From Ceratotherium simum simum (taxonomy: Eukaryota; Chordata; Mammalia; Perissodactyla; Rhinocerotidae), in contig NW_004454159.1 of the NCBI RefSeq assembly GCF_000283155.1, forward strand, positions 15,400,330 to 15,464,329: 64,000 nt of DNA. Direction: 5' to 3'. A program made the position numbers and the translations under genes. The notes under the pieces are model-generated. The model did no database searches. It was not told the DNA's origin and saw only the letters and a program-made list of their open reading frames with translations. Below, in pieces: positions 34,041 to 45,425 of the stretch (its first letter is position 1; each line of letters opens with the position of its first letter).

Positions 34041-35584
34041 TCTCTGTGGTTTAAACTCACCTTGGGTCAAATTGCATAGGGAAATGAATTTCAAACCTGT
34101 TAGTTCATGGAAAATGCCAGGAGCCAGAAGAATGCTTTTCCTTTTTCTAGGATGCTGAGTTAAATCAGGCCTAAAAGGGGAAGAAAATATAAGCAAAAGT
34201 TAGCAGACAGCCCACCTGAGAAGAATGATTTGGGGCTGTATGATAAATCTGATGTAGAGATATTGAAGTCATCATTTTTTTTTCTTTTACAGCTTATTCT
34301 GAACCAATTAGTAGCTCTAAAAACAACTCACAGAAGTATGACGTTTTCTTTCATACTTGGGGGTGCCTGATATACAAAATAATTTGATAAATGTTTTAAG
34401 AGGGAAAGTTTTACTATGCAGTATTTTTTTCTCATAAATTAAGATTTTTTTTAAAAAATTTTTTCATCACTCATCTGGAGAGAATTACTACTCATTGGAC
34501 AAAATATTTTCTACCCTAATTATTTTGAAATTTTGTCTTCAAGTGGAATCAGTCATATACAATGTTCCATGTCAACACTGTACAGTGAGTTTATCAAACC
34601 TATTACCAAAAATAAAGAAGGAGCATGAAATACGGTTAAAGAAAAATCAGTATTCTGAACTCTCTTGCCTCAAATCATCTTTAGTCCCCTACAGACACTT
34701 TTAATCACCAAAGGACGTTAGTAAGATTGTTTGCTGAAACTTCTAAGCGGTAAATCCAGAAATAAATGGCTAAAGATCTGGCTTGCATTCTCATCTTTGG
34801 TTGTGCTACCATTTATCACACCTATGTGGGGTTGTGCTACCATTTATCACAACTATGTGGGGAACCAATAGTTCATCTTCTCTTGATGGTATCTGTAAAT
34901 ATAAAGATGTTAATAGACTCTTAGGGAGCATGTTTATGAGGTAACATAAACTGTTTGCAAAAACATCCCACATACATTATTTCAACTGCACATTTCTTTC
35001 TCCAGAGTGACTTTATCCCACTTAGAAGATATCCATGCTTCCAGGTTCATTTATACTAACAGACACAAATGGGGCTGAAGCCAGGTGACAAAAGCTGGCA
35101 CTAGATTGCTGTCTTCAGATTATTTACACTATTGTGTTCAATGGAAGAGCTAAATAGAATCTCATTTGCCTTTGCAGGTCCAGTGTTCATCTATGAGGTC
35201 TAGAGAACTTGAATCTGGGCTCGTTAGCTCTTATGTCAATCTCCAGGAGAAAATTCCTTATTAAGAATTTCTGTCAGAATCAAAGTAAAAGTTACTTGAC
35301 ACTTTTTTAAACAGGATGAACTCCCACGTCATAAATAATGTACTGCCTAGCCCCCTAAAAATTTAAAGTTGGTGTTTAATAAATGTCTAAGTGTATTTTT
35401 TCAAATATCTACCACTTATTTTGATCGAGACTTTATAGAAAAACAATAATTCTCAATATGGAATTTTCTCCTGGATATTAATTTTCACAAACTGATCGAT
35501 TTTTATTAACTTATACTGGCGAATGGCATGTCAGCTAATATCAAGGGATAAAAAAATTCACTGACTTTTGGAACTGAATCCTGA
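34041..35584. other. Intergenic, no gene seen
   Basis: No recognised repeat family apart from the 31-bp tandem duplication at 34799-34860. Confidence 0.5.
34799..34860. repeat. 31-bp tandem duplication
   Basis: Two adjacent 31-nt units (34799-34829 and 34830-34860) starting GGTTGTGCTACCATTTATCA, differing at one position (C versus A). A recent local duplication. Confidence 0.97.
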
Positions 35585-35760
35585 AAGAGAAATGGCTCAT
35601 AAAATTTTAGAATTGAAATGACCTTAGAGACCACTGGACCCAACGGCTTTTTATATAGATGATGAAACTATGGACATGATAGCCTGAGCCACACCAAGTG
35701 AGCAGAACTCAGGTTGAATGACCTTCAATCTAGCCCATGACTTCCACAGTTTACTGACTC
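35585..35760 (+). repeat. MIR/MIR3-type SINE
   Basis: TTTTAGAATTGAAATGACCTTAGAGACCACTGG, AGATGATGAAACTATGG and CAAGTGAGCAGAACTCAGG follow the MIR3-like order. Diverged. Confidence 0.6.
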
Positions 35761-35803
35761 CAGGAAAGGAGTCAACTGGTATCTGAATCCAAAAACTGAT
35801 GGG

Positions 35804-35990
35804 CGTTGGTTCTTAACCTGTGGTCCCCAGACCAACAGCATCAGCATCACCTGGGAATTTGTTAGAAATGCAAATTCACAGGCCCCATCCCAGAGCTACT
35901 GAATCAGAAACTCTGGTGTTGGGGCCCAGTGATCTGTGTTTTAACAAGCCCTCCAGGTTGTTCTGATGCACTGAAGTTTGAGAACCACTG
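35804..35990. mobile_element. MER5A-like hAT-Charlie MITE, near full length
   Basis: 187 bp with degenerate left end (C-G-T-TGGTTCTTAAC) and intact right end GAGAACCACTG. Internal motifs are CAGCATCAGCATCACCTGGGAA, TTAGAAATGCAAATTC, TGAATCAGAAACTCTGG and TTTTAACAAGCCCTCCAGG. TGATGGG touches both ends (35797-35803 and 35991-35997), close to the 8-bp duplication expected for hAT elements. Non-autonomous. Confidence 0.9.
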
Positions 35991-36569
35991 TGATGGGAGA
36001 TTGTTAGTTCAAGAAAGTATATTTTAACTTTTCCTATTCATATTTACAAAGCATTAAAAATAAAAAGATTAATTGAAGTTGAAAAATATTCATATTATAT
36101 TACTTTAAGATTTATAATTATGTTGACTAGATGTTTTTTGCATAAAAGCCGACTAGGAATACCGCTTAGAAGATATGCTAATTTAATTCTCAATTCTTTG
36201 CTAAAATAATGCCCTAAAGCAAACATAAAATTTAGCATGTCACAGTTATATAATAAAACACCAGTTTTTAAAAAATGCTTATTTTCTGATGAAGACTCAT
36301 TCCTCAACTGAATGCTGTGGCTTACTTTGCTGAAGTTGTATTACCTTGGTATTTTTTGCTTTCCTAAGAAGTCCATATTGTGCCACCTTCTGTCTTTACC
36401 AGCCAGGCAAAGGCACATAATGTGTCATTTTCTGTTGTCAACTAAAAGAACATATATATAAAACTCCAGATGTCTGAAATATTAAGTAACCTTCAATTTC
36501 ATCATATTCATTATGCTAAAGGATAAAATATATCAGAAAATCTGTTACAGTGTAAAAATTTCTAAGAGT

Positions 36570-37130
36570 TGTCCATATTGTGCATATAGATATTGTTAAT
36601 TCATTTTTGCCATTGCATAATATTCCATTGTGTGAACGTACTATCATTTATTTATCAGCTCTTCTATTAATAGGCATTGGGGTTATTTCTAGGTTTTTGC
36701 TCTTGAGGTGTTGCTCTGAACATTCTTCTCCATGTCTCCTGGAATATATATGTGAGAGTTTCTTTTGGGTATATATGTAAAAGTGAAATTGCTGAGTCAT
36801 AGAACATGTGAATATTGAATTTTACAAGAGAAGACCAAACTGCTTTCCAAAGAATTTTATCAATTTATACTCCAATAGTAATTTAAAAGAAAGACTGTCA
36901 ATCTACATATTCCCCAAACCTCATTATTGTTCATACTTCTCAATACTGTTTTAATGGGTACAAAATAGTATCACATTGTGGCTGTTATTTGCATTTCCCT
37001 GATTGCTAAATGCACACATTTTTCTATGCTTATTGCACATGTGTTTCTTCTGTGAAATGGCTGATTATGTATTTTGCCCATTTTTAAAAGACTTTTCGTG
37101 TAGGAATTCTATACATTTTTTCCCCAAACA
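36570..37130 (-). mobile_element. LINE-1 3' UTR, antisense, old
   Basis: TTTTTGCCATTGCATAATATTCCATTGTGTG, GGGTATATATGTAAAAGTGAAATTGCTGAGTCATAG and TGGCTGTTATTTGCATTTCCCTGATTGCTAA are the standard antisense landmarks of an old L1M 3' region. Confidence 0.85.
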
Positions 37131-37317
37131 AGCATGGTTTTATTCATTTTCTCACTGGCACTGACCTATCACACTTAAAAAATTTCCACCAGACTCAAAC
37201 AAACTTTTATTTCTTAAGAAAAAAAATATTGTAAATTCCTATTTAGAATTTTTTGTTTTTCTATTGTTAAAATTTTTGTTCTATAATGGAATGGAACCTT
37301 AAATTAAAAGGAAAAAA

Positions 37318-37373
37318 ATGTATATATTATATATTTACATATATATTTATGTATATGTTTATATATATATTTT
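37318..37373. repeat. (TA)n-rich low complexity
   Basis: Alternating TATATA/TTTA run ending in a T tract. Confidence 0.85.
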
Positions 37374-38699
37374 TTCCCTCTAACTTAAGTTTCAATGTTG
37401 AATCAGCTGTCAAAACACTCGAGTTTGAGAATGCCAAAAAAACTCCCAAGACTCTCTCCTAATACACACACAAATATATGTGTATAGAAATATGGAAGAA
37501 GCCTCACCATGTCTCCTGTGTCATCCATTGCTGGAAGTCACAAAGAGAAAATGGGGGGTGGATTTCAGTTTGAGAATTGCAAGCTGCCTTTGATACTTTA
37601 ATAATAAAGGGCTCAGAAGTATTTATGCTTCCAAAAAGGCATGATACCATTCATAAGTTACATTTTAATGAGTCTCTTTTTGAGAAAGATGATGAGGTTG
37701 GCCAGCCAGCCTTCATGCAATCTTTGCAGTAAGGACTTTAAAGAATGAAGAGTGAAGCCAATCTATTTCTCCTTCCAGAATTTTTCCTTCTTAATATTTT
37801 TCTTTGTTGTAAGGTTATTATGTTAAAGTATGAGTTTATGAACATTATAAAAGATAAAAGAGGACATGTGAGGGATAATAACCAGGTAATAAATCCCCAA
37901 AAATTCATAGAAATTAAAAATCAGAAGTTGAGAGTGGGGAGGGAGGCAACACATTTTTTCCCCCCACAGAGCTGTTATGCACAAGATAACTGTCCTCAAA
38001 AGCATGATTGGAAAAGAACAGACAGTAACTCAACTGCAGAATGAAGCTTTAGTCTTGGCTTTTTAGCTTTTAATATCTTTAAAAATGGGCTGGGCATTAA
38101 GTACCCTTTTACAGAAAAGGCAAAGAAAGATAAATCTAATTTGGATTTTTAGTCAGCCCTGTGGATAGCAGTTCATGGAGGTGTATACTGTCATGTGAAT
38201 ACACCCGGCTTTTCCCACTCCAATCATAATGCTCGGGACCACCAGATGAAGAAGACAACCAGATTTGCTTATTTGAAGGCTGCTTGTTGATCCTGTAGAA
38301 TCAATCCTATATCTGCGCCAAGTTTAATTATTAAAACACTACTCTCAAATGAGACAACTTAGTGCTTAAATTTGTAACGTTTGTTTTCAAGGTCTTCAAC
38401 AAACAACAAAACCACTTTGCTAACATTTTAGCATCTCTTCTGCCAATCTTTTATAGGTGGTCTCCTCTGGAAAGCCTTGGTCACCCCAAGTTCCTCTCTT
38501 CCTCAAACACATCAAATGGACACACGTTTTGACATTCAGGGTCTAGTTAAGGCAGTGGAGGTAAAACAGGCGTGGTCCAGCATGCAGGCTGTGGCGATTG
38601 CAGAGCTGGGTGTCCTCCAGTAGCTGCTGGGAAGCCCCAGTTCAGACTTGCACCAGGTTTGGGGGCACCATCCAGGGCAGGAGGCTGGTGGTCGTGTAC
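37374..38699. other. Intergenic with a GC-rich patch
   Basis: No recognised gene. 38545-38705 is GC-rich (GGCTGTGGCGATTGCAGAGC, GGTTTGGGGGCACCATCC) against AT-rich surroundings. A GTG-initiated 81-codon frame crosses from it into L1 and is not credible. Confidence 0.45.
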
Positions 38700-39835
38700 T
38701 CCTGAGTGTCTTCTATATTCATATTTGATATTAGTCTTTTGCTGGTTATATTTGTTGAATATATCCTATTATAGTATGAAGTTTGTTTTTACACATCCTT
38801 TACAGTATTTTTCATAAACAGAATATTTTAACTTTAATATGGCTAAATTGATCAAATTTTTCTTTTAGAATTATTTCTTTTTGGTATCCTGCTTCAAATA
38901 TTATTTCCAAACTCAAAGTCAGAAAGATATTCAACCATAAATTCATACAAAAGGTTAAGTTTTATTTTTTACTTTTAATGTCATATTCCATCTGGATTTG
39001 ATTTTGTGCATGATATGAAGTTTGGAACCAATTTCTTCTTTTTTCAATTAGAAAATCATTTCCCCAAGCTTAGTTTATTGAATACTTCCTCCATTCTCCA
39101 CTGATAGGTTATGCCAGCTCTGTCAAATGTCACACTTACTGTATCTTCCTAACAAGCCCTGATATGTAGTAAGGCAAGTTCCTCCTCCTCCTGCCCCATC
39201 TTCATGTTCTTGTCTTGGTTATTCTCGTTCCTCCTCTTCCTCCTCCTTCATGAGAAGTGTCTTATCAATATTACTGGCTCTTTTGCTCGTCCATATAACT
39301 GTTAGAATTGTCTTCCTAAGTTCCAAGAAAAAAAAAGTTCATAAGCTTTCTACTGGAATTACTTTGACTTTATAGATCAAATTAGGAAAAACTAATATCT
39401 TTAGATGTCTTCCCATCCATGAACATATGATATCTCTCCATTATTTAGTATTCTTTAATTGCTTTCTGGGAAATTTTATAATTTTATGCATACAGATCTT
39501 ACTCATAGTTGTTAGGTTTAATCTTAGGTATTTTGTGACTTTGTTGCCATTATGAATAACGCCTTTAAAAATTATATTTTTGAATTGTTGTTGATTTATA
39601 GCAATGTAATACCCAGTCAGACTGCTGAAGTATAGTACTTTTCTGTACGTTATTTTTGATTTTCTATGTAAGCAATTATATCATCTCCAAATGATGAGAA
39701 TTTTATATTCTTCTTTTGAATTCTTATACTTTGAAATTTTAAATTGTCTTGTTGCACTGGCTAAGACCTTGAGAAAAATAGTATGTAGATGCAGCAATAG
39801 TGAGATCCTCATTTTGTTCATAGTATTTTAAATTA
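38700..39835 (-). mobile_element. LINE-1, 3' UTR to ORF2, antisense, old
   Basis: Antisense L1 reading from the 3' region into ORF2 as coordinates increase: GATATTAGTCTTTTGCTGG, ATTCCATCTGGATTTGATTTTG, ATTACTTTGACTTTATAGATCAAATTAGG, and ATCATCTCCAAATGATGAGAATTTTATATTC, which marks the RT active-site block antisense. CTCC/TCC repeats lie near 39180-39252. Confidence 0.8.
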
Positions 39836-40640
39836 TTATGTAAGCTTTTATTTTGAACAAATTCAAATAAAATCTAAAGAATGTAGTAAAATCCTCTGTG
39901 TGTGTATGTATAACTTTGATTCTTAAATTTTTTTTGCCAAACCATTTGAGAATAAGTTGCAGATATCATGCTTTCTCACTCCTAAATACTTTGGCTTGAT
40001 ACTCCTAAGAACAAGGATATTCTCTTAAATAACCCAGGTGAAATGATCAATGTCCTTTATAAAAATTTTTCTTGATGTAAGATCCAGTTCATAGTCACAC
40101 ATAGCGTGTGGTCTTCTTCTCTTTAGTCTTCTAAAATCTAGTACACTATCTTTACCTTTCTTTGTCTTTTATGACAGTGACATTTTTAAATTTCACAGGA
40201 TAAATTTCTGTTTTGTTTTACAATGTGCTCCAATTTGTGTTATCTGATAGTTTCCTTACATTTAGACTCAGTTTATGTGGTTTTGGAAGGAATTCTATGT
40301 AAGTAATAATGTGGCCTTCACAGTGCACCATATTAGTAGGCACATGATGTCACTTGGTCTCGTTACTGGTTATGTTAACCTAGATCTCTTGGTTAAGGTA
40401 TTATCAACCAGATTTTTCCATTATGAAAGTACCTTTCCCCTTACTAGCGAATAAGAGAACTTTGGGAGATACTTTGAGACTTTGTAAGTATCTCGTTGCC
40501 CCACAAACTTTCACCTAATTATTTAATAGCCACTGATGATCCTTGCCTGAATCAGTTATTGCAATGATGGTTGTAAAATGGTGATTTTAAAAAACTCTAT
40601 CATTTGCTTTACATAGTGATGTAAAGTAAAGCTTTTCCTT
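39836..40640. mobile_element. L1M/HAL1-type internal repeat, strand not assigned
   Basis: TTTTATTTTGAACAAATTCAAATAA, ATCCAGTTCATAGTCACACATAG, CTTTGTCTTTTATGACAGTGACATTTTTAAA, GATGTCACTTGGTC, TGATGATCCTTGCCTGAATCAGTTATTGCAATGATGGTTG follow a familiar old LINE-related consensus. The same family appears at 50120-50440. The subfamily is not assigned. Confidence 0.6.
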
Positions 40641-40694
40641 TTATCACTGTACTTTATGTATTTATTTATTTACTTATATTTTAGTATTAGTATA

Positions 40695-42195
40695 TATGCA
40701 GAGTTTTAAGCAGTTGTTCATTTTCTCATTATTGAGTTTTAAAAATTTTTTGTATATTTTGGATAAGAGTCTTTTATCAGATATGTCTTTGCAAATATTT
40801 TATCCCAGTCTATGGCTTGTATTCTCATTCCCTTGATATTGTCTATTGCAGAGCAGAAGTTTTTAACTTTAATGAAGTCTAGCTTATCAATTGTTCCTTT
40901 CGTGGATTGTGCCTTTGGTGTTGTATCAAAAAAGTCATTGACCTACCCCACCCAGTCATCTAGATTTTCTCCTATGTTATCTTCTAGGAGTTTTATAGTT
41001 TTGTGTTTTACATTTAGATCTTTGATCCATTTTGAGTTAATTTTGATGAAGGGTGTAACGATTGACTAGATCATTTTTTTGCATGTGGATGTCCAGGTGT
41101 TCCAGCACCATTTATTGAAAAGGTTATCTTTGCTCCATTGTATTGCCTTTGCTCTTTCATCAAAGATTAGTTGATTATTTTCATGTGGGTCTATTTCTGG
41201 GTTCTCTATTCTGTTCCATTGATCTATTTGTCTATATTTTCACTAATACCACACTGTCTTGATTATTGTAGCTTTATAGTATGTCTTGAAGTTGGGTAGT
41301 GTCAATACTCTAACTTTGTTCTTCTCCCTCAGTAATGTGTTGATTATTCCGTCTTTTGCCTCTCCACATAAACTTTAGAATTAGTTTGTCAATATCCACA
41401 AAATAACTTGCTGGGATTTTGATTGGAATTTTGTTGAATCTATAGATCAAATTGGGAAGAACTGACATCTGGACAATATTGAGACTTCCTATCTGTGAAT
41501 GTGGAAAATCTCTCCATTTATTTAGTTCTTCTTTGATTTCATTCATCAGTTTCATACTTTCCTCATTTAGATCTTGTACATATTTTGTTAGATTTATACC
41601 CAAGTATTTCATTTTGGGGGGTGCTAATGTAAATGGTATTATGTTTTTAATTTCACATTCCACTTGTTCGTTGCTGGTATATAGGAAAGCTATTGACTTT
41701 TGTATATTAATCTTGTACCCTACAACCTGGCTATAGTCACTTATTAGATCCAGGAGTTTTTTTGTCAACTCTTTTGATTTTTTACGTAGACAGTCATGTC
41801 ATCTGTGAACAAAGAAAGTTTTATTTCTTTCTTCCCAGTCTGTGCATGTTTTATTTCCTTTTCTTGTCTTATTGCATTAGCTAAAACTTTCAGTACGATG
41901 TTGAAAAGAAGTGGTGAGAGGGGACATCCTTGTCTTGTACCTGATCTCAGAGGGAAAGCTTTGAGTTTCTCACCATTAAGTATGATGTTAGCTGTAGGTT
42001 TTGTTTGTTGGTAGTCTTTATTGAGTTGAGGAAGCTCCCCTTCATTCCTAGTTTACTGGGGTTTTTATCATCAATGGGTGTTAGATTTTGTCAAATTTTT
42101 TTTTGTCTCTATTTATATGATCATGTGATTTTTCTTTTTTAGCCTGTTGATGTGATGGATTACATGAATTGATTTTTCAAATGTTGAATGAAGCT
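40695..42195 (-). mobile_element. LINE-1, ORF2 and 3' UTR start, antisense
   Basis: 1.5 kb of well-recognisable antisense ORF2: TCTTTGATCCATTTTGAGTTAATTTTGATG, TTCCAGCACCATTTATTGAAAAGG, CCATTGATCTATTTGTC, GAGAGGGGACATCCTTGTCTTGTACCTG, GATGTGATGGATTACATGAATTGATTTTTC. Truncated on both sides. It is less decayed than its neighbours, which is why the longest L1 frame in the window survives here. Confidence 0.92.
41310..41768 (-). pseudogene. LINE-1 ORF2p remnant downstream of the RT active site
   Basis: A 152-codon open frame, minus strand. It contains the ORF2p motif KYLGINLTK and the segment IGSLNIVQMSVLPNLIYRFNKIPI followed by FMWRGKRRN, typical of the thumb and the region beyond RT. Full-length ORF2p is roughly 1,280 residues, so this is about an eighth. 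It begins with a non-ATG codon and is cut by a stop on each side, with no endonuclease or catalytic RT residues in frame. It is a fossil with no inferred function. Confidence 0.85.
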
Positions 42196-42559
42196 TATCA
42201 TTTTTTGGGAACACATACAGATTACATATACATGCCTGTCACTAAGCAACCAAACTTACTAAGTTCAAGATGTTGTTATACTATCCTTTTGATATACACT
42301 TAGGGTCATTTGTCTCTAGTTGTATAAATATTTTGCATTTTTCCTCATATCCGTTGATATAATTATACTTTAAAACATATAAAGCATTAACACAGCTCCA
42401 AAGTTATTTAAAAAGACATACTGAGAAAGCTGTAACTCACTCCCATTTCCATTATTTCCTGTTACCCCTCACTCTCTGTAATTGAGCTATTTTATTAATT
42501 TCTGGTTTATCCTTCCTATATAGCTATTTCTTAAAAGACAAATTAGACCCTACCTAGCA
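42196..42559. other. Intergenic, no gene seen
   Basis: Short AT-rich gap between oppositely oriented L1 pieces. Confidence 0.5.
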
Positions 42560-42985
42560 TCATATACATGAACAAAGTTCAAATAGATCAGACTTAATGT
42601 GAAAAACAAAATCACACTAGTATTAATTGTAAACAAAGCTGAATTACTATAACCTGGATGTAGGAAATTTCACTAATGATTCTAAATCCAAATTTAGTAA
42701 AACAAAATTTAAAGCTAACATCATAAACATTAAAAACTTTGCATGAGAAGAAAAACACTAAAGAAAGATCAAAAGACAAATGACAAATTTGGAAAAACAT
42801 TTGTCATATTATCTCTACTATACAAAGAATTGCTAAAAATCAAGAGAAATGGACCAAAACTACAATAGAAAAAAAGGACCAAAAAAACAGTCCCAGCCAA
42901 AAATCCATTTATAAAAATGGGAAAAATGGCACAGACAATTCATTAAAAAATCAAAATACTCTCTAACTGATGAATAGATTTTTTA

Positions 42986-43222
42986 TTTTGTGAGGAAGAT
43001 CAGCCCTGTGCTAACATCTGCCAATCTTCCTCTTTTTTTGCTGAGGAAGACTGGCCCTGGGCTAACATCCGTGCCCATCTTCCTCCACTTTATATGGGAC
43101 GCCACCACAGCATGGCTTGCCAAGCGGTATGTCGGTGCGTGCCCAGGATCCGAACCAGTGAACCCTGGGCCGCCGCAGCGGAGCGCGCGCACTTAACCGC
43201 TTGCGCCACTGGGCCGGCCCCC
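42986..43222 (-). mobile_element. ERE SINE, two tail modules
   Basis: Head (complement GCCACTGGGCCGGCCCCC) at the right, intact B box (GGATCCGAACC at about 43147-43157 on plus), two tail modules at the left. GAATAGATTTTTTA (42972-42985) and GAGTAGATTTTTTA (43223-43236) are the target duplication with one mismatch. Frames of 68-69 codons on both strands are SINE sequence. Confidence 0.94.
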
Positions 43223-43751
43223 GAGTAGATTTTTTAATTGCAATCATTATAATAGTTTGCAATTCTAACAATAGAAATAAAAATTAAAACACCTAAATAT
43301 CATTTCTCGTCTATCAGATTGGAAAAATTAAGAGTTTGACAGCACAGTCTGTTGGCAAATCTGTGGGGAAACAAATATTCTCATACATTGCTGGTGGAAA
43401 TGTAAAATGATTCATCTGCTATGGAGAGGAAATTGGCAAAATCTAAAAAAATCTAAAAGTACATTTATTTTTTGACCCTAGTTTTAAGAGTTTATCTTTA
43501 ACTTATATCTCCAAAAATATGAAAATACATATGCAAAAGATTTGCATTATAGTATTATTTGTAATTGCAAGATATTAGATAGAAACAACCTAAATGCCCA
43601 CGTACAGGAATGAATTATGGTACATCTACAAAATAGGGTAGTATGAAGGTATAAAAAAGAATAAGAAAACTCTATCAACTAATAGTGAGTGATTTCCAGG
43701 ATATATTGTTAAGTGAGATAAACAAAATGCAAAGAGTATAAATCAAATGCT

Positions 43752-44002
43752 CCTTTTTTTTTTTTTTGGTGAGCACGGTTGGCCCTGAGCTAACATCTGT
43801 TGCCAATCTTCTTCTTTTTGCTTCAGGAAGATTGTCCCTGAGCTAGCATCTGTGTCAGTCTTCCTCTATTTTGTGAATGGGATGCCGCCACAGCATGGCT
43901 TGATGAGTGGTGCATAAGTCTGCACCCGGAATCCAAACCGGCAAACCCCAGGCTGCCAAAGCAGAGCAACGAACTTAACCACTATGCCACCGGGCCAGCC
44001 CC
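43752..44002 (-). mobile_element. ERE SINE, two tail modules
   Basis: T run at the left, two diverged tail modules, then the SINE body and head (complement CCACCGGGCCAGCCCC). TCAAATGCT flanks it at 43743-43751 and 44003-44011, exact. The B box has lost CpG (GAATCCAAACC on plus), so it is older than the 22.3-kb copy. Confidence 0.94.
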
Positions 44003-44189
44003 TCAAATGCTATCTTTTGTATAAAAAAGAGGAAAATAAGAACACACACATATTTTTGTGAAATAAAACTCAAAAAGGATACACCAGAAACATATGAAAT
44101 TGTTTAACTTATTTCTACATTTAAAAGGAGTACTTCTAACATTGTCCCATTTAGGAGGACAATATTTTCTAAGTACATTTTTAGAGTAA

Positions 44190-44440
44190 AGAATCTCACT
44201 TCTGTGCTAATTTGTTAAACATTTCTACCATGAATGGGGGTTGAATTTTATCAATTATTTTTCTATATTTGTTGGAATTATTTTTCTGGTATGTTCTCAT
44301 TTTCACACACTGTTGGATTAGGTTTGCTATTATTTTGCTTTTGATTTTTGAATCCATTCTCATTAATAAAACTTGCTAAAATCCTCTTCTTTCATATTTT
44401 GAAATAGAGGCATCGTTACCTCCATTTCTTTCTAGTAATT
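44190..44440 (-). mobile_element. LINE-1 ORF2 fragment, antisense
   Basis: CATGAATGGGGGTTGAATTTTATC, GTTGGATTAGGTTTGCTATTATTTTGC and GAATCCATTCTCATTAATAAAAC are antisense ORF2 landmarks upstream of those in 40695-42195. Confidence 0.7.
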
Positions 44441-45319
44441 CTTTCTCCAATCTTTAGTAGTTTCCTTACATCCATGCACTGGATGTACTCACCTCATTAC
44501 TCTAGGAGGAACATTTTCAGATGCTGAAAATTCTCTCTTTTCATTCACCCAAAGGATGTCTACTTTTCTTTGTCTCTCTTTCTTGTCTTCTTTTAGACTG
44601 GTTGAATCATGTTCTTTGTCCCTCTGTTGGTTTGGAAATGTGCTTTGTTCCTATACTTTTAGTGAATATCCTAGGAACTAAAACATGCCTATTTACTTAT
44701 CAATTTCAGAATTAATAAAATGTTCAAAATAAGCAAGGTAATAATTGATTGTATCAGATCTCAGGGAGTGGGGCATAGGAACATGTATTTTGACAAGTTC
44801 CCCAGGTGATTTTTATACATGATAAACTGGAGAATCAGATTAGAAAACAATTATATCAGAAAAATAGCCTAAATTTGGCTAAGGCAATTAAGCTTAAATT
44901 TTATCTGTTTCTTGATAGTCAAAATGGAAGCAGACATTACTGAGTTTCTCATTATCTAGCAGAAGGGAATATACCAAATGACAAGGAGGCATATTTTGTG
45001 TTAGCAATGAATTTTAAGAGTAATTTTCTCTTTCAGATTTAAATACGCTTTCAAATAAGTTTTTAAGTAAGGACATTGATCAACATAACGGACTGTGTCA
45101 TCAGGAGCTATTCTAGAAAAGACAAAGAAGTACTTTTCATAGCATCTATTGCCTAAAGCTAAACCCATTATATTTAAATCACATTTCTGCAAAGATTTTT
45201 TTTTTTTTTTGCACAGCTAAAATAATTCTTGCATGTGCCTTTTTGAACTTGTGCAAGAGTAGAAGACAGAAGAACTCATGCTTATCATGTTACTAATATA
45301 AGGAACAATTGCAGGATTT
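44441..45319. other. Intergenic with a small MER5A-like scrap
   Basis: No gene. 44765-44838 (GACAAGTTCCCCAGGTGATTTTTATACATG..GGAGAATCA) resembles one end of MER5A. A T run lies at 45197-45211. Confidence 0.5.
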
Positions 45320-45425
45320 ACTCTGTACTAAACACTATAATGTATTGAGAGCATACAGAAATGGCTCAGATATGGCTTCTGTCAAGGAATTACAGTCTAG
45401 GGAAGGAGACAGAGCAGTACACAAA
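45320..45425 (+). repeat. L2 LINE 3' fragment
   Basis: CTCTGTACTAAACACTATAATGTATTGAGAGCATACAG, then GGCTTCTGTCAAGGAATTACAGTCTAGGGAAGGAGACAG, match L2 3' order. Confidence 0.65.

Larger units (their letters stand above)
42560..44150 (+). mobile_element. Old LINE-1 3' end, interrupted by two ERE SINEs
   Basis: Sense L1 C-terminus and 3' UTR in three blocks (42560-42985, 43223-43751, 44003-44150). Landmarks: ACATTGCTGGTGGAAATGTAAAATG, TATTAGATAGAAACAACCTAAATGCCCA and GTTAAGTGAGATAAACAAAATGC. Old and diverged. Confidence 0.8.

Noticed and set aside
34799..34860. CRISPR-like direct repeat
   Set aside because: Only two directly adjacent units with no spacer, in a mammalian genome; a plain tandem duplication.
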